Shown: positions 1-9,044, counted from the first letter of the stretch. The stretch: 64,000 bases of DNA from a virus (IMGVR_UViG_3300010371_000002:29961-93960); one strand, 5' to 3'. Made by a program: numbers and translations. Notes: generated by a model not told the origin, from the sequence alone.

Positions 1-1108
1 ATGCCCCTGCTGTCGCGGTCCCGGCAATCGAAACCGCCGTCACCGCTGAGTTCATCCGGTCGCCTCCCGTTGAAGGAGATAGGTTGATGATTGATCCTGC
101 CGTGGCGCTGCTGATGGTGGCTGTCCAGGTATGGGAAACGCCGTTTTGATTCAGCGCCGTCACGGTGACCACGCAGGTTCCATTGATGGTCGTGGTGATG
201 CTGCAGGCAGGGTTCAGGATCGGCGCGAATGCCTGGGGCATCGGCATGCCGCCAAGGTACCGATTGTTCCCGAACGTGTTCACCACCCAGTAAGATGGGT
301 TTGTTCCCGGCGTGACATTTGTCGAAGTCGCCACGGCGACGTAGTAGACACCATTGTAAAGAACGACAGGCGTAAGAACCCCGGATGAAACCGTGTATGT
401 GGTCAGGCTGCTCCAGGTTCCGGCATCGGTGGTTCCTTGTCCACCCGTATTGGTCGGAGCAGGAGCAGAATAGCCATTGGCGCTCGGCCAGTTCGTCGCG
501 GCGTTGTTACTGATCGTCCCGGCGTTGGTGCCCGTGATGGCGAAGTGACCTAAGATTATCCCGGCTGGGGCGAAAACAACACTTGGGTCGAGGTATTGGC
601 CCTGATTGTAGGCGTTCCAGTAGAGTGCCGCGAAGTTTGGGTTGTAGAGCACCTGAAAGGCCGAGCCGCCCGGGTTCGACGGGTTGTTGTAATACTGGGC
701 GTAGGTCGTCAGGTTCGTGATCGATGGGATGCCGTTCAGGGTCGCATAGGTCAGGATGGCCTTGCGTTCTCCCTCGAAGAAACTGAAGAGGCCGCTGAAG
801 ATTCCCACGCGGCTGTAGAGTCCGTTTCCGGCTCCGAAGCTGCCGCCGCCGACACCCGCGCCGCCGAAGGTCACATTGGCGGGTGCTCCGGCGGCCGTGA
901 TGGACCCGACGGACTTGGTAAGACCCTGCGCATACGGCAGATGAGCGCCGAACTGGCTCGGGTCCGTCAAGGCGAGCGCTGCTGAGAGATCCGAGAGCAC
1001 CATCTGGGAATGCAGGTTCGCGAGGTCCGTCGCAGTGAGGAGGTCTGTAAAGAGGCGCGACAGGTCGCCGTATGTCGTGATTATGCTCGCCGGGGTGATG
1101 AGTGTCAT
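1..1108 (-). CDS. Partial tail/virion protein, open at the left edge
   Basis: The minus-strand frame is open from an ATG at 1108 to the window edge, so only the first 369 codons are present. The visible part is rich in Thr, Asn, Gly, Ser and Ala, has no Cys-rich or enzymatic motif, and reads like a fibrous or beta-rich virion protein (it begins MTLITPASIITTYGDLSRLF). It follows two other large tail genes in the same direction, 41 bp after the previous stop, which suggests a distal tail or fibre component. No strong Shine-Dalgarno is visible before the ATG. The family is not recognised; the tail role is inferred from position only. Confidence 0.6.
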   Translation of the reverse strand, partial: MTLITPASIITTYGDLSRLFTDLLTATDLANLHSQMVLSDLSAALALTDPSQFGAHLPYAQGLTKSVGSITAAGAPANVTFGGAGVGGGSFGAGNGLYSRVGIFSGLFSFFEGERKAILTYATLNGIPSITNLTTYAQYYNNPSNPGGSAFQVLYNPNFAALYWNAYNQGQYLDPSVVFAPAGIILGHFAITGTNAGTISNNAATNWPSANGYSAPAPTNTGGQGTTDAGTWSSLTTYTVSSGVLTPVVLYNGVYYVAVATSTNVTPGTNPSYWVVNTFGNNRYLGGMPMPQAFAPILNPACSITTTINGTCVVTVTALNQNGVSHTWTATISSATAGSIINLSPSTGGDRMNSAVTAVSIAGTATAGA

Positions 1109-1149
1109 GGTGTTCGCCCGCTGGTTGCCCAGCCCCTATCTGGCCGCGC

Positions 1150-3465
1150 CTACAGGTTGTAGAGCCAGCGTCCCCGCGTGGTCGATCCGAAGACCGACGG
1201 GTCCTTGAACGACCACCGGTTCGTGATGTCTTCGGCGCTGAGGAAGACGGTCCCGTTGAGGTCGCTGCCGGTATCGTTGATGGCGTAGCGGTCGAGTGCG
1301 AACAGTCCAGGGAGGTATGCGCCCTGGCACCACTCCCAGACGGCCGGGAGCGTCACCTTCTGAAGCGCGTACCAGGCATAGTAGGCCGTGAATACCGGAT
1401 CGATGAACCAGCTCGACACCTTCACGAGCGGATTGGCGAACCCCTCGACGTTCCCGGTGAACCCGGGCCAGATGTCGTCGGCGTTAAGCCACGTCCCCTG
1501 GATGCGTCCCGCGTTCGGGTCGGGGCCGAAGAATCCCACGCCCGTTCGGCGGTCTGCCGTCGAGATCATGATGCGGCGCTGCCGCCACATGGAGGTCACG
1601 AAGTCGATGTTATTGATGTCGCCGGATTCCGAGTAGTTGAAGTAGCCCCGGAAGGGCGTCACGTAAACCCCGGGGTTGTACGGCATGATCTGCGCGACTC
1701 CCCAGGGGTCATTGAACAGGATCGAGTGATCCATGTCGTTGAGTTCGATCAACGCATCCAGGAACTTGCTTTCGGGGTGAGGCGCGACCTTGGGCGCGGT
1801 CGCCACGCCAAGCGGCAGCTTGAATCCGTTGCAGTCCGGCGGGTTTGGACCGAAATCGAAGAGCTTGAAGTCATCCGAGATGAACGCATCGCTGCGGCCC
1901 CGCATGTTGAAGAGGAACCGCCGCCAAGCATTGATCCACCAACCGTCGCCATAGGTGAGTTGCCCGCAGGCTTTCGTTTCCTCCGGGAAGAAGTTGTCCG
2001 AGACGACGATATCGAATTCCCGGCGCGGATCGGCCTTCCAGATGCTCGCCTCGTTCCCCGCCCATCCGGTCATAAACTGCACCGGAGCGCTGTAGGGCTG
2101 CATGAGGCCGCCGCCGCCCGTATAGGTCAGCCACCGGGAGAACGAGCAGGCTCGATGGCTCCCGTCAAAGGCCGAGAAATTCCCGTTCGTGTTGTCGAAC
2201 TTGACCCCGAGCTGGGAGCGCACGAGGCCCGTTCGGTAGTCGTACCACTGATGCTCCTCGATCTCTCCGATGAAGCTGGAAAGATCGACCGGGGCGCTGA
2301 TGGTCGCATTGACGTAGTAGGTAGGAGGGATGCGCATCTGGATCGCCGGGATGACGGGCGAAATGGATACATATCCATCCACGGGGTCGGGACCGGCGAC
2401 CTCGATATAGTACTTGACCCGTATCCCGGTATTATCCATCGGGTAGATGCTGCCGACGAATCCCGCCCCGTCAGGGATCTGAGCCCCCGGCAGGTACACG
2501 CCGCCATTTCCCTGCCAGACGAACGGAAGATCGATCTCCTCGCTATAGAGTTGCCCGGTGGCCGAGAACTGCATGGGCAGATATTGAAACTGCGCCCATC
2601 CGTTCTGTCCAGTCATCCGAAGCGGCCCGGAGACGACGTTCAGGTTCTGCGTGTAGGCATACGTGAGACCGGTCCCGACCGCAACCCCGGAATTGTCGGG
2701 ACGAAAGATCAGGACCTCCTGGCCGTTGTTGATCGTCACCACCAGGGTGTTGGAGCTTGGAACCGGCAGCCATTCGATCTCCACCACGCGCCCGTTGTTC
2801 TCGAACATCTTCGAGCAATCGCGAATGCTCGTTCCCGCGATGCCGTTGAACCCGAACGGCCCCCAGTACCACGTATCGGTTCCGTCCGGGTTCGGAATGC
2901 CCTGCTGGAGAAATGGCGGCATCCCGTCGAGTAAGAAGAGGCTGAAGGGGCGCGCATCGCCAGCCTGCGACGGCGGTGTCTGATCCCCAACACTTAACGT
3001 CGTGAAGTAGTTCGTGCCGTTGACGCTGGAGCCGCTCGTGGGGGTCGTGGCGGGGCCGCGTCCGATCCGCGCGTAAAAACAGCTACTTGCGTCCAGAGAG
3101 CCGTTGGTTGCGACGTCGAACGTGTTGTTCCATGTCGCGTTCGACATCACGAGGGCCGTGACGCCGGACGTGTTGTCGAACTGCTCGTGCCAGTCCGAAG
3201 AACTCCCGGACGGAAAGTTCACGATGGCAAGCGTCGTCGGAACCTTTTGCTGAGAAGACTCCAGGATCAGCACGCCCGCCTCGGGGACGATGCGCAGACC
3301 CGCCATCTGGACACCAGGCCGCGTGGCGACGATGTTGTCCGATCCCACGAAAGCCCCGAAGAGGCCCGCAAGGTCGTGTCGCAGGTACGGCGCGGTCTTC
3401 TGCAGTCCGAACACCGAGACGGGCGTGTCCACCAGGAACTGAAAGTCGAGTCCGATGTCAGCCAT
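1150..3465 (-). CDS. Large tail protein (distal tail or baseplate candidate)
   Basis: This is a 771-residue protein with no predicted membrane segment and many aromatic, Gly, Asn and Asp residues, typical of beta-rich virion proteins. It lies directly downstream of the tape-measure-like gene, where siphophages usually encode distal tail, tail-associated or receptor-binding proteins. It starts MADIGLDFQFLVDT at an ATG just after a strong hairpin. No peptidase, lysozyme or glycosidase motif was recognised. A structure prediction would be needed to tell distal tail protein from baseplate hub; the virion role rests on gene order. Confidence 0.65.
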   Translation of the reverse strand: MADIGLDFQFLVDTPVSVFGLQKTAPYLRHDLAGLFGAFVGSDNIVATRPGVQMAGLRIVPEAGVLILESSQQKVPTTLAIVNFPSGSSSDWHEQFDNTSGVTALVMSNATWNNTFDVATNGSLDASSCFYARIGRGPATTPTSGSSVNGTNYFTTLSVGDQTPPSQAGDARPFSLFLLDGMPPFLQQGIPNPDGTDTWYWGPFGFNGIAGTSIRDCSKMFENNGRVVEIEWLPVPSSNTLVVTINNGQEVLIFRPDNSGVAVGTGLTYAYTQNLNVVSGPLRMTGQNGWAQFQYLPMQFSATGQLYSEEIDLPFVWQGNGGVYLPGAQIPDGAGFVGSIYPMDNTGIRVKYYIEVAGPDPVDGYVSISPVIPAIQMRIPPTYYVNATISAPVDLSSFIGEIEEHQWYDYRTGLVRSQLGVKFDNTNGNFSAFDGSHRACSFSRWLTYTGGGGLMQPYSAPVQFMTGWAGNEASIWKADPRREFDIVVSDNFFPEETKACGQLTYGDGWWINAWRRFLFNMRGRSDAFISDDFKLFDFGPNPPDCNGFKLPLGVATAPKVAPHPESKFLDALIELNDMDHSILFNDPWGVAQIMPYNPGVYVTPFRGYFNYSESGDINNIDFVTSMWRQRRIMISTADRRTGVGFFGPDPNAGRIQGTWLNADDIWPGFTGNVEGFANPLVKVSSWFIDPVFTAYYAWYALQKVTLPAVWEWCQGAYLPGLFALDRYAINDTGSDLNGTVFLSAEDITNRWSFKDPSVFGSTTRGRWLYNL

Positions 3466-3472
3466 GGTGTGA

Positions 3473-3504
3473 CAAAGCCCAGGAAGATCGCTTCCTGGGC
3501 TTTG
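3473..3504. terminator. 14-bp perfect hairpin between tail genes
   Basis: CAAAGCCCAGGAAG and its exact complement flank an ATCG tetraloop. The hairpin sits between the tape-measure stop (3530) and the next tail gene start (3465). The plus-strand side is followed by a T-rich run. On the minus strand only a short T-run follows, so it could be a partial terminator or an mRNA processing or attenuation site that lowers expression of the distal tail gene. Confidence 0.65.
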
Positions 3505-3529
3505 CTTCCTTTCTCATTAGGGGGCCGTA

Positions 3530-6500
3530 CTACGGCGGCGCTCCGGGCATGAACCGCCCCATTCCGGCTGTCTGGTTCGTGACCGGGACCGTAACCGTCT
3601 TTTCCACGAAGCCGGACTTGAGCGCGCTCGCGTCGAGCTTGATCGTAATCGTCGCCGTCGATCCTGAGTCCTGGCTGGAAGATGCGCCTCCAGGGGCCAT
3701 CATGGGCGGCGGGGTGTGGCTGTGCGATGGCGCGGCGGGATGAACGGGCGCGTAGACGGGAACGCGCATTGGCGCCTGACCTGCAGCACTAGGTCCCAGC
3801 GGAGTTGCGTCGATCATAAACGCCGAATCGGGTACGTCCATCGAAGCGTGGTTGTGACCGCCAGTCGCGAGGAACGCCGAATCCGGGATATTGGCAGAGG
3901 CATGATTGCCGCCGCCATGGGCGAGGAAGTCGTCATCCGGCACATCCAGAGAGGCGTGATTGTGTCCCCCATGCGCAAGGAACGCGGAGTCCGGCACATG
4001 CGCGGAGGCATGGTTTCCGCCGCCATGGGCCACATAGGCCGTATCACGCCCCGGGACGATCGGATATGCCGACGGATGCAACCCGGCAACCGAAGAACTT
4101 GGACCAGGCATAATGCCCACAGGCGTGCCCGAACCGCCCCCCGGAACGGTGGCGAGCGCCTGTGCCGTCTTGTTGCCAGGCTGTGACCGTGCCGGGTCAC
4201 TGCCAGCAGTCCCGAGGCCGCCGAAGATGCTCTCGTAAGCGTCGAAGGTGCTGGACTTCGTGAATCCCAGGTTGCGCCCCCCTGCGATCTGAAGCATCTG
4301 CTGCACATTGGGGGCTGAATGCGCCGCCACGCCCTCCACTTCACCCGCAAGATCCGCGATGCTCGGCATGTAGGCTTCCTCGAAGCTTGTGCCGCCGACA
4401 GTAATGGCCGGAAGTTGGAACGCGAACCGGTTCGCCAAGTCATTCGCCGCATCGACCTGCTTGTTCATCAAGGCGTTGCGCTGGCTGTCGTATTGGTTCG
4501 TGAGGAACTCCGGGAGGGTACCTCCCATTGCCTTGCGTTGGGCATCTTCCTGAGAGTTCAGCCCGGAAAGCTCGCTGCCGATATCCTGGAAGTACGACCC
4601 GGCAACCGAATTCATATCCCCGGGCGTCATGAACGAGCGCCCCATCCGGTAGAGGGAGCCCTGGTCGTTGATAAGTCGGTTCGCGAGTTCGGGATCGGGG
4701 GTGTACTGAGCCTGGTTCTCCCAGCGCTGTATGTTCTGCAGGTCGATTCCCTCGGACTGCCTGCGGAAATCGGCGCGCTGCTGCTCGTTGTAATGCGCGG
4801 TATCCCCCGCCATCTCATCAAGGCGGCGCTTCTCCGCGACGGCATCCGCGACGGCCTGCTGCGTATCGAGGAGGGACGCGCCGGAACCGCCGGTGATTCG
4901 GGAGATCGTGCCGGTGATATCCGACTGGGCCGCGCCCGTCGCCGAGAGCGCCACCACGCCTTCGTCAAGGTTCGTCTGGCTCTCATGCCGAAGCCCCAGG
5001 ATCTGCCCCCGGACGGCATTGCGCTGGGCTTCGAGTTGTTGCTGCTGATCGACGTCCTTCGTGTCCCGGATGGCGCGCGTCAGATCATCGAACTCGCTCG
5101 TGAGCTTCCGCACCGCATCCTGAGCCGCGTCGAAGATCTCCGTCGGGCTCCCGGTGTATCCCGCCTTCTGGTAGTCGAGCGTTGCCCCTTGTACACCGAT
5201 CTGTTCCCCGCGGATGTTCTGCTCGACACCCGCGAACCGCCATGCGTTCTGTTCCTGCGCGATCTGCGCCAGTTCCGCATTCGCCCCCGCCTCCATCTGC
5301 TTCCGCTCAGGAGGCGTCAGGAGGGAATCGGGGGAACGGGCTGTGTTGATTTCGAACTGCGCGGACTCTCGCCGGGTGCCAAGAATCTCATTCTCCGCGC
5401 CTTGCAGGTCGCTGATGCGGCCACCGGACATGAGCCTGCGGGTCAGCTCTAATTGTCCCGCCGAACTCGATACTCCGTATTCACCGATGGTCGTTGCGGT
5501 CTCGGTGGCGAAGAGCGACTTCTCACTCCCCGCCACATTGAGATCGATCTGGCCGATCTGCTGCTGGACTTCGCCAAGCTTTTGGAGCGCGTAGTTCCGG
5601 TCCGTGTCGTTGCGCGCACTATCGACTTGCTTTTGCAAGATAGCGGCCCGGTCGTTCAGGTATCCACGCTCCTCACCGGCATCGCTCGCGTATTGTCCGG
5701 TGGCGGATTCGATGGCCCCAAGGCTGCTCCCATTCAATCCTGTGAGCGTCAGCGCATTGCGGGAAACATCGGCCTGCGTGCCGGATTGAAGGATCTCTCC
5801 ACGCAACTTCGCCATGGTGTTGGCGATATCGTTGGACTGCGCAGCCATCGGATCGGCGGGAAGATCTCCCTCCATGCCACGCGACTCAATCGCGCCCGGG
5901 ATGAAGTTCGCCAGAAAGTTCGCGCCCGGGGCAAACGCGCCCAGCCAATTACTGGACGGGTTTTCGCCAGCGCGCATCCGCTGATGTGCGGACTGATAGT
6001 CGGGGTTATCTTTGAGCTGGGACTGCTGGGCGGCGTGCTGGAGCGTGTGGAGTGTGCCGAAGTCGGCATCGTCGGCCGCCGCCATTTCCAGCGAACCGAT
6101 GTCCTGCGAATTGATATCACCACTGGCGAGTCGCTGCCCGTACTGATACAGCATCGGATTGCGCTGGATGACATCCGCGATCGCGCCATAGTTCTGCTGC
6201 GAGAATTCTCCAAAGGAATTCGTCAGAGCCGTAAGGCCGGGGACGGTGTTCGGGCCGAAGCTGCCGACACTGCCTGCAGTTCCGAGCGCTTCGGAGAACT
6301 CCTTGGTGGCGACTCCGCTTGCCTGGATCTGCTCGGAGAATTCCTTGGCTTTTGAGGCGGCTTCCCCGAGAGACGCCGCGAGTTCCTGCCCGGATTCGCG
6401 GGAGTATTGGGACCGCTCGAGAGCCGCGCCCCCCACCCCCTCGACAACCGATCCGACACCGGTGCCAGCCAAACCGCCCGCGACCGTGCCGATCCCAGGA

Positions 6501-7321
6501 ACAACCGATCCGAGAACCGCGCCTGCAATCCCAAAGGCACCAGGAAGAGCCCCTAAAGCACTTCGATCAGCCTCTTCCGGCGTCCGGTACTCGCCTCCGT
6601 TATTGTAGGCGATGGCCGAGCCCACCTCCTGCCCAAACTGCATTGCGGCAAAGCCTGCCGTGGTGCGAAACGCCTTGTTCCCCCACGCGCTCTTCAGCCG
6701 GTCTTGCCATGACTGCTCGACATCGACATTGAAGGTCGTATCGATAACATCGTCATCGTTGACAAGTTGCGCTTCCTGGATGTCGGGGACCGGCTGCCGC
6801 TCTTTCCAGTCGCGGTATTGCCGCTGCCAGTGCTCGCCGCGCATCCCGGGACGCCAACCAGATCGCTCTGGGTAGTTGCCGTCGTCCGGCCCCCAGTCAC
6901 TTCCGCCCGATCCTCCCCCGAACCCTCCGTTGCCGGAGCCGCCGCCTCCGAAAGCCCCTCCTCCCCCGAATCCCGCACCGGGCATTTCGTCCAGGTTGAC
7001 GGGAACGAGGTCTGTGACGCTTTCGGCCTGCCATGCCTGCTGGGAACGCGCCCAGGCCGCTTGCTCGGACGCGATGCGCTCTTGCAGCGCCCCCGTGAAG
7101 GCATCCGCGCCTTTGGCCGTGCGGAGTTCTCCCATGCGACCGGCCTTGACCCACTCTTGAAGCAGGCTTTGCTCGACGGCCGCACTGTCGAAGGCGGGGA
7201 ATTCCCCTGTCGCCGTGGCAGCGGATGTCGCCTCGGCCATCCGGGCTTCCAGAGCCGACCGGGCCGCCGTGGCATCGATCGTGACACTCGTGCCGAGCAG
7301 AGATTCGTCATTAATCGCCAT
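3530..7321 (-). CDS. Tape-measure-like tail protein with His-rich repeats
   Basis: The protein has 1263 residues. The N-terminal third is Gly-rich and acidic, followed by a hydrophobic glycine-zipper stretch (GAVLGSVVPGIGTVAGGLAG, about residues 260-290), then a long Gln/Ala/Glu-rich, probably helical middle. The C-terminal region carries four 18-residue repeats of the type AHGGxNHASxxVPDSAFL before a Pro-rich tail. Length, the hydrophobic patch and the position downstream of the frameshifted tail chaperones fit a tape measure protein, which sets tail length and is injected with DNA. The terminal repeats are unusual for the family. The ATG at 7321 follows a GAGAG-type ribosome site. Confidence 0.7.
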   Translation of the reverse strand: MAINDESLLGTSVTIDATAARSALEARMAEATSAATATGEFPAFDSAAVEQSLLQEWVKAGRMGELRTAKGADAFTGALQERIASEQAAWARSQQAWQAESVTDLVPVNLDEMPGAGFGGGGAFGGGGSGNGGFGGGSGGSDWGPDDGNYPERSGWRPGMRGEHWQRQYRDWKERQPVPDIQEAQLVNDDDVIDTTFNVDVEQSWQDRLKSAWGNKAFRTTAGFAAMQFGQEVGSAIAYNNGGEYRTPEEADRSALGALPGAFGIAGAVLGSVVPGIGTVAGGLAGTGVGSVVEGVGGAALERSQYSRESGQELAASLGEAASKAKEFSEQIQASGVATKEFSEALGTAGSVGSFGPNTVPGLTALTNSFGEFSQQNYGAIADVIQRNPMLYQYGQRLASGDINSQDIGSLEMAAADDADFGTLHTLQHAAQQSQLKDNPDYQSAHQRMRAGENPSSNWLGAFAPGANFLANFIPGAIESRGMEGDLPADPMAAQSNDIANTMAKLRGEILQSGTQADVSRNALTLTGLNGSSLGAIESATGQYASDAGEERGYLNDRAAILQKQVDSARNDTDRNYALQKLGEVQQQIGQIDLNVAGSEKSLFATETATTIGEYGVSSSAGQLELTRRLMSGGRISDLQGAENEILGTRRESAQFEINTARSPDSLLTPPERKQMEAGANAELAQIAQEQNAWRFAGVEQNIRGEQIGVQGATLDYQKAGYTGSPTEIFDAAQDAVRKLTSEFDDLTRAIRDTKDVDQQQQLEAQRNAVRGQILGLRHESQTNLDEGVVALSATGAAQSDITGTISRITGGSGASLLDTQQAVADAVAEKRRLDEMAGDTAHYNEQQRADFRRQSEGIDLQNIQRWENQAQYTPDPELANRLINDQGSLYRMGRSFMTPGDMNSVAGSYFQDIGSELSGLNSQEDAQRKAMGGTLPEFLTNQYDSQRNALMNKQVDAANDLANRFAFQLPAITVGGTSFEEAYMPSIADLAGEVEGVAAHSAPNVQQMLQIAGGRNLGFTKSSTFDAYESIFGGLGTAGSDPARSQPGNKTAQALATVPGGGSGTPVGIMPGPSSSVAGLHPSAYPIVPGRDTAYVAHGGGNHASAHVPDSAFLAHGGHNHASLDVPDDDFLAHGGGNHASANIPDSAFLATGGHNHASMDVPDSAFMIDATPLGPSAAGQAPMRVPVYAPVHPAAPSHSHTPPPMMAPGGASSSQDSGSTATITIKLDASALKSGFVEKTVTVPVTNQTAGMGRFMPGAPP
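3815..4045 (-). repeat. Four tandem 54-bp coding repeats, His/Gly-rich
   Basis: Four consecutive 18-residue units encode AHGGGNHASAHVPDSAFL-like segments. They alternate between two forms, GGGNHASA(H/N)(V/I)P and GGHNHAS(L/M)DVP, so the true period is a 36-residue pair. A partial fifth unit follows. Each unit carries two or three His residues, which could bind metal or form a beta-prism-like stalk. Confidence 0.85.
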
Positions 7322-7365
7322 GGGGTTCTCTCTGCGGAAACGCTAACCGGGAAGTGCGCAAGTTT

Positions 7366-7374
7366 TGGTACAAT
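7366..7374 (+). promoter_or_regulatory. Extended -10 promoter of zinc-ribbon moron
   Basis: TGG directly precedes TACAAT (7369-7374), matching an extended -10 element. The ATG at 7381 lies 6 nt after it, so transcription should begin at or next to the start codon, giving a leaderless mRNA. No good -35 box is visible, which is usual for extended -10 promoters. Confidence 0.6.
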
Positions 7375-7380
7375 AGCGGT

Positions 7381-7923
7381 ATGGAAGGCCACTCGGCGGG
7401 GATACATCCGTGCATGGGCTGCGGCGGCAATACGCCGGATCACGCCCGCTACTGCCAGCACTGCGGAAAACAGCAGTCATCAGGAGCCCCGTCGAACTGC
7501 CGTGCGTGCGGGAGTATTTTGATTGACGGGGGGCCATGCCTTCGATGCCAGGCCGCACAGGGAAAGGCACAAGTTGGCGATTGTCCACGATGCGGGGCTA
7601 ACATCACCCCTGGGATGCCGTTTTGCAGCCGGTGTGGCGCTCGCACGGCCAGCCAGCCAAATCCCCCGAAAGGCCATCGCGTCAAGCAGGTGAAGTACTT
7701 CACCTGCTCCCGGTGCGGAGTGAGGCCCGCTGAAGGGGCGCGTTATTGCCCTGGTTGCGGCGGTCGTTTCCGCGTCCCAATTGGCCCTGCCATCACGGAA
7801 TATGTGCCGAAGGGTTCAAAGAGCGACGAGCCGTTCCCGATCATGCTGGTAGTGTCCCTGCTGATCGTCATCCCCACATGCCTGGTGCTCGCCGTCACGT
7901 TCGTCATGGCAATGAGCCACTGA
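7381..7923 (+). CDS. Multi-zinc-ribbon membrane-anchored protein (moron)
   Basis: The product has 180 residues, counting from the ATG six bases after a TACAAT box. It contains repeated CxxC knuckles (CMGCGG, CQHCG, CRACG, CPRCGA, CSRCGA, CSRCG, CPGCGG) forming at least three double-zinc-ribbon units. A hydrophobic segment at the C-terminus (MLVVSLLIVIPTCLVLAVTF) makes it a tail-anchored membrane protein. It is on the strand opposite to all neighbouring tail genes and has its own promoter, the hallmark of a moron inserted between tail chaperone and tape measure genes. It may be expressed in lysogens. Its target is unknown. The last 108 bp overlap the 3' end of the convergent gene at 7816. Confidence 0.75.
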   Translation: MEGHSAGIHPCMGCGGNTPDHARYCQHCGKQQSSGAPSNCRACGSILIDGGPCLRCQAAQGKAQVGDCPRCGANITPGMPFCSRCGARTASQPNPPKGHRVKQVKYFTCSRCGVRPAEGARYCPGCGGRFRVPIGPAITEYVPKGSKSDEPFPIMLVVSLLIVIPTCLVLAVTFVMAMSH

Positions 7924-8292
7924 AATCACAGCACTGCTTTCCGAGACATCTTGCCCTGTCAGGCGATACGCTTCCTCAATGCTGCGGAACCCGTCGAGTC
8001 CGAGCGGATCGTAACGGCCCCCGACCGCCTCATCGTAGACAGCGCGCCGGATCTCCACCTTGCCGGTGCGGCGCACGACGTTATGGTCCCCGAACTCATT
8101 GGTCACAAAGGCGACCGGGACAAAGGCGCATTTCCCAGGGATCGGTTTCTCATGCGGGAGTGCTTTCAAATCGTGGCAATACGCGACTCCGAGTTCATCG
8201 TCCGCCAGAAAGCAATTCTCCAATGGTTCGCCGTCCAGAAAGATGGACACGAGAAATTGTCTATGGTTCGACCATTGCCAATGCCAGATCAT
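7816..8292 (-). CDS. Hypothetical protein in the tail operon
   Basis: The ORF encodes 158 residues beginning MIWHWQWSNHRQFLVSIFLD. The first ~125 residues look like a folded domain, with mixed hydrophobic and charged residues. The last ~35 residues are His/Asp-rich and lie antisense to the membrane segment of the plus-strand zinc-ribbon gene. It starts 10 nt after the stop of the frameshifted chaperone, in line with the late operon. The tail may be real or may reflect sequence acquired when the moron inserted and removed the original stop. No family was recognised. Confidence 0.55.
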   Translation of the reverse strand: MIWHWQWSNHRQFLVSIFLDGEPLENCFLADDELGVAYCHDLKALPHEKPIPGKCAFVPVAFVTNEFGDHNVVRRTGKVEIRRAVYDEAVGGRYDPLGLDGFRSIEEAYRLTGQDVSESSAVISVAHCHDERDGEHQACGDDDQQGHYQHDRERLVAL

Positions 8293-8301
8293 GACAGAGC
8301 C

Positions 8302-8637
8302 TCATATGCTGGGGGTTGCCGGACGCGATAGAATTGAAATCAACGTGGACATCTGCCGAATCAAGGCTTCGAGGTATTTGGTGCGGCTGGAACCTAGCGA
8401 CTGGCAGAGGGCGAGGAACTTGCCGCCCTCCACGGGGTCCATGTCCTGGAGATCGCCTGCCCAGACGCCCATCTGATCCGCGACCCAGTACAGCATTTCG
8501 CCGCGGGAGCTTGCGGCGGGAAGCGGCGCGAGGTAGGAATGGATGCCCTCCAGGTCCGCTTCCGTCTTGATAAACGCATCGACCCAGGAGCCCGCCGCTA
8601 GGGCGTCGGGTCGTCCGCCGCAGGCTTCACTTTTAAA
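8302..8637 (-). CDS. Tail assembly chaperone, -1 frameshift extension (GT-type)
   Basis: This reading frame has no start of its own at the overlap. It is entered by a -1 slip at TTTAAAA (8637-8631), after codon 135 of the upstream chaperone gene. The extension adds 109 residues, including ADQMGVWAGDLQDMDPVEGG, giving a 244-residue fusion. This matches the G/GT pattern of lambda and most long-tailed phages, in which the minor fusion product recruits the tape measure. The frame runs uninterrupted from the slip site to the stop at 8302. An ATG at 8496 exists but is unlikely to be the main start. Confidence 0.75.
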   Translation of the reverse strand, partial: FKSEACGGRPDALAAGSWVDAFIKTEADLEGIHSYLAPLPAASSRGEMLYWVADQMGVWAGDLQDMDPVEGGKFLALCQSLGSSRTKYLEALIRQMSTLISILSRPATPSI

Positions 8638-9035
8638 CTCTGGATGTCCCCCGCCGAAACGCGCGTGGTCGGGTCCGTCCGCGTCACGAACGCAGTCAGA
8701 ATCTCCATCGGTATTTCATAGACTTTCTCTTTGGTGATCTCGCCAGTGATGGACAATTCCGGCCCAGCGACCGAGATAAGATGCACCTTTGCGTAGGACG
8801 CCTCGTAGGCTATCGCGGCGGTAGCCGGATTGACATAGTTGCCCTGCGGGTTGCGCCTCGCGCCGAATTCCTCGACGCCGCTCTGTGCGTCAATGATCGT
8901 GCCTGTATTCGGGCGCTTGTACTCGATTACCCAGGCCGTGATGACTGCGGGGTCGTAGTCCTTGAGATCGGCGGAAGGCGTGAAGGTCACCCACCGGGAG
9001 GGGCTGACCTGAGCCGCCTGTATCGTGATTTGCAT
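8598..9035 (-). CDS. Tail assembly chaperone (G-type)
   Basis: The protein has 145 residues, MQITIQAAQVSPSRWVTFTP at the start, with GGAGG placed 4 nt before the ATG. It lies between the tail tube gene and the tape measure, the standard place for the tail assembly chaperone. Near its 3' end the zero-frame codons TTA AAA, preceded by T, form a classic X-XXY-YYZ slippery heptamer. The unshifted product ends 12 codons later. It should coat the tape measure during tail assembly and is absent from the virion. Confidence 0.75.
   Translation of the reverse strand: MQITIQAAQVSPSRWVTFTPSADLKDYDPAVITAWVIEYKRPNTGTIIDAQSGVEEFGARRNPQGNYVNPATAAIAYEASYAKVHLISVAGPELSITGEITKEKVYEIPMEILTAFVTRTDPTTRVSAGDIQSLKVKPAADDPTP
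8631..8637 (-). promoter_or_regulatory. Programmed -1 frameshift site TTTAAAA
   Basis: On the minus strand the heptamer is T TTA AAA in the zero frame of the chaperone gene (135 codons in). Slipping one base back lets translation continue in a frame that is open for 109 more codons to 8302. Frame arithmetic from the ATG at 9035 confirms the codon phase. Confidence 0.75.
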
Positions 9036-9044
9036 GGAACCTCC

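Noticed and set aside
1102-2934. 610-codon plus-strand frame
   Set aside because: It is antisense to the 771-residue tail gene, with Arg/Gly/Pro/Glu-rich composition typical of a GC-rich shadow.
4319-6355. Long plus-strand frames across the tape measure gene
   Set aside because: Low-complexity shadows on the opposite strand of a well-supported 1263-residue frame; no ribosome sites or promoters.
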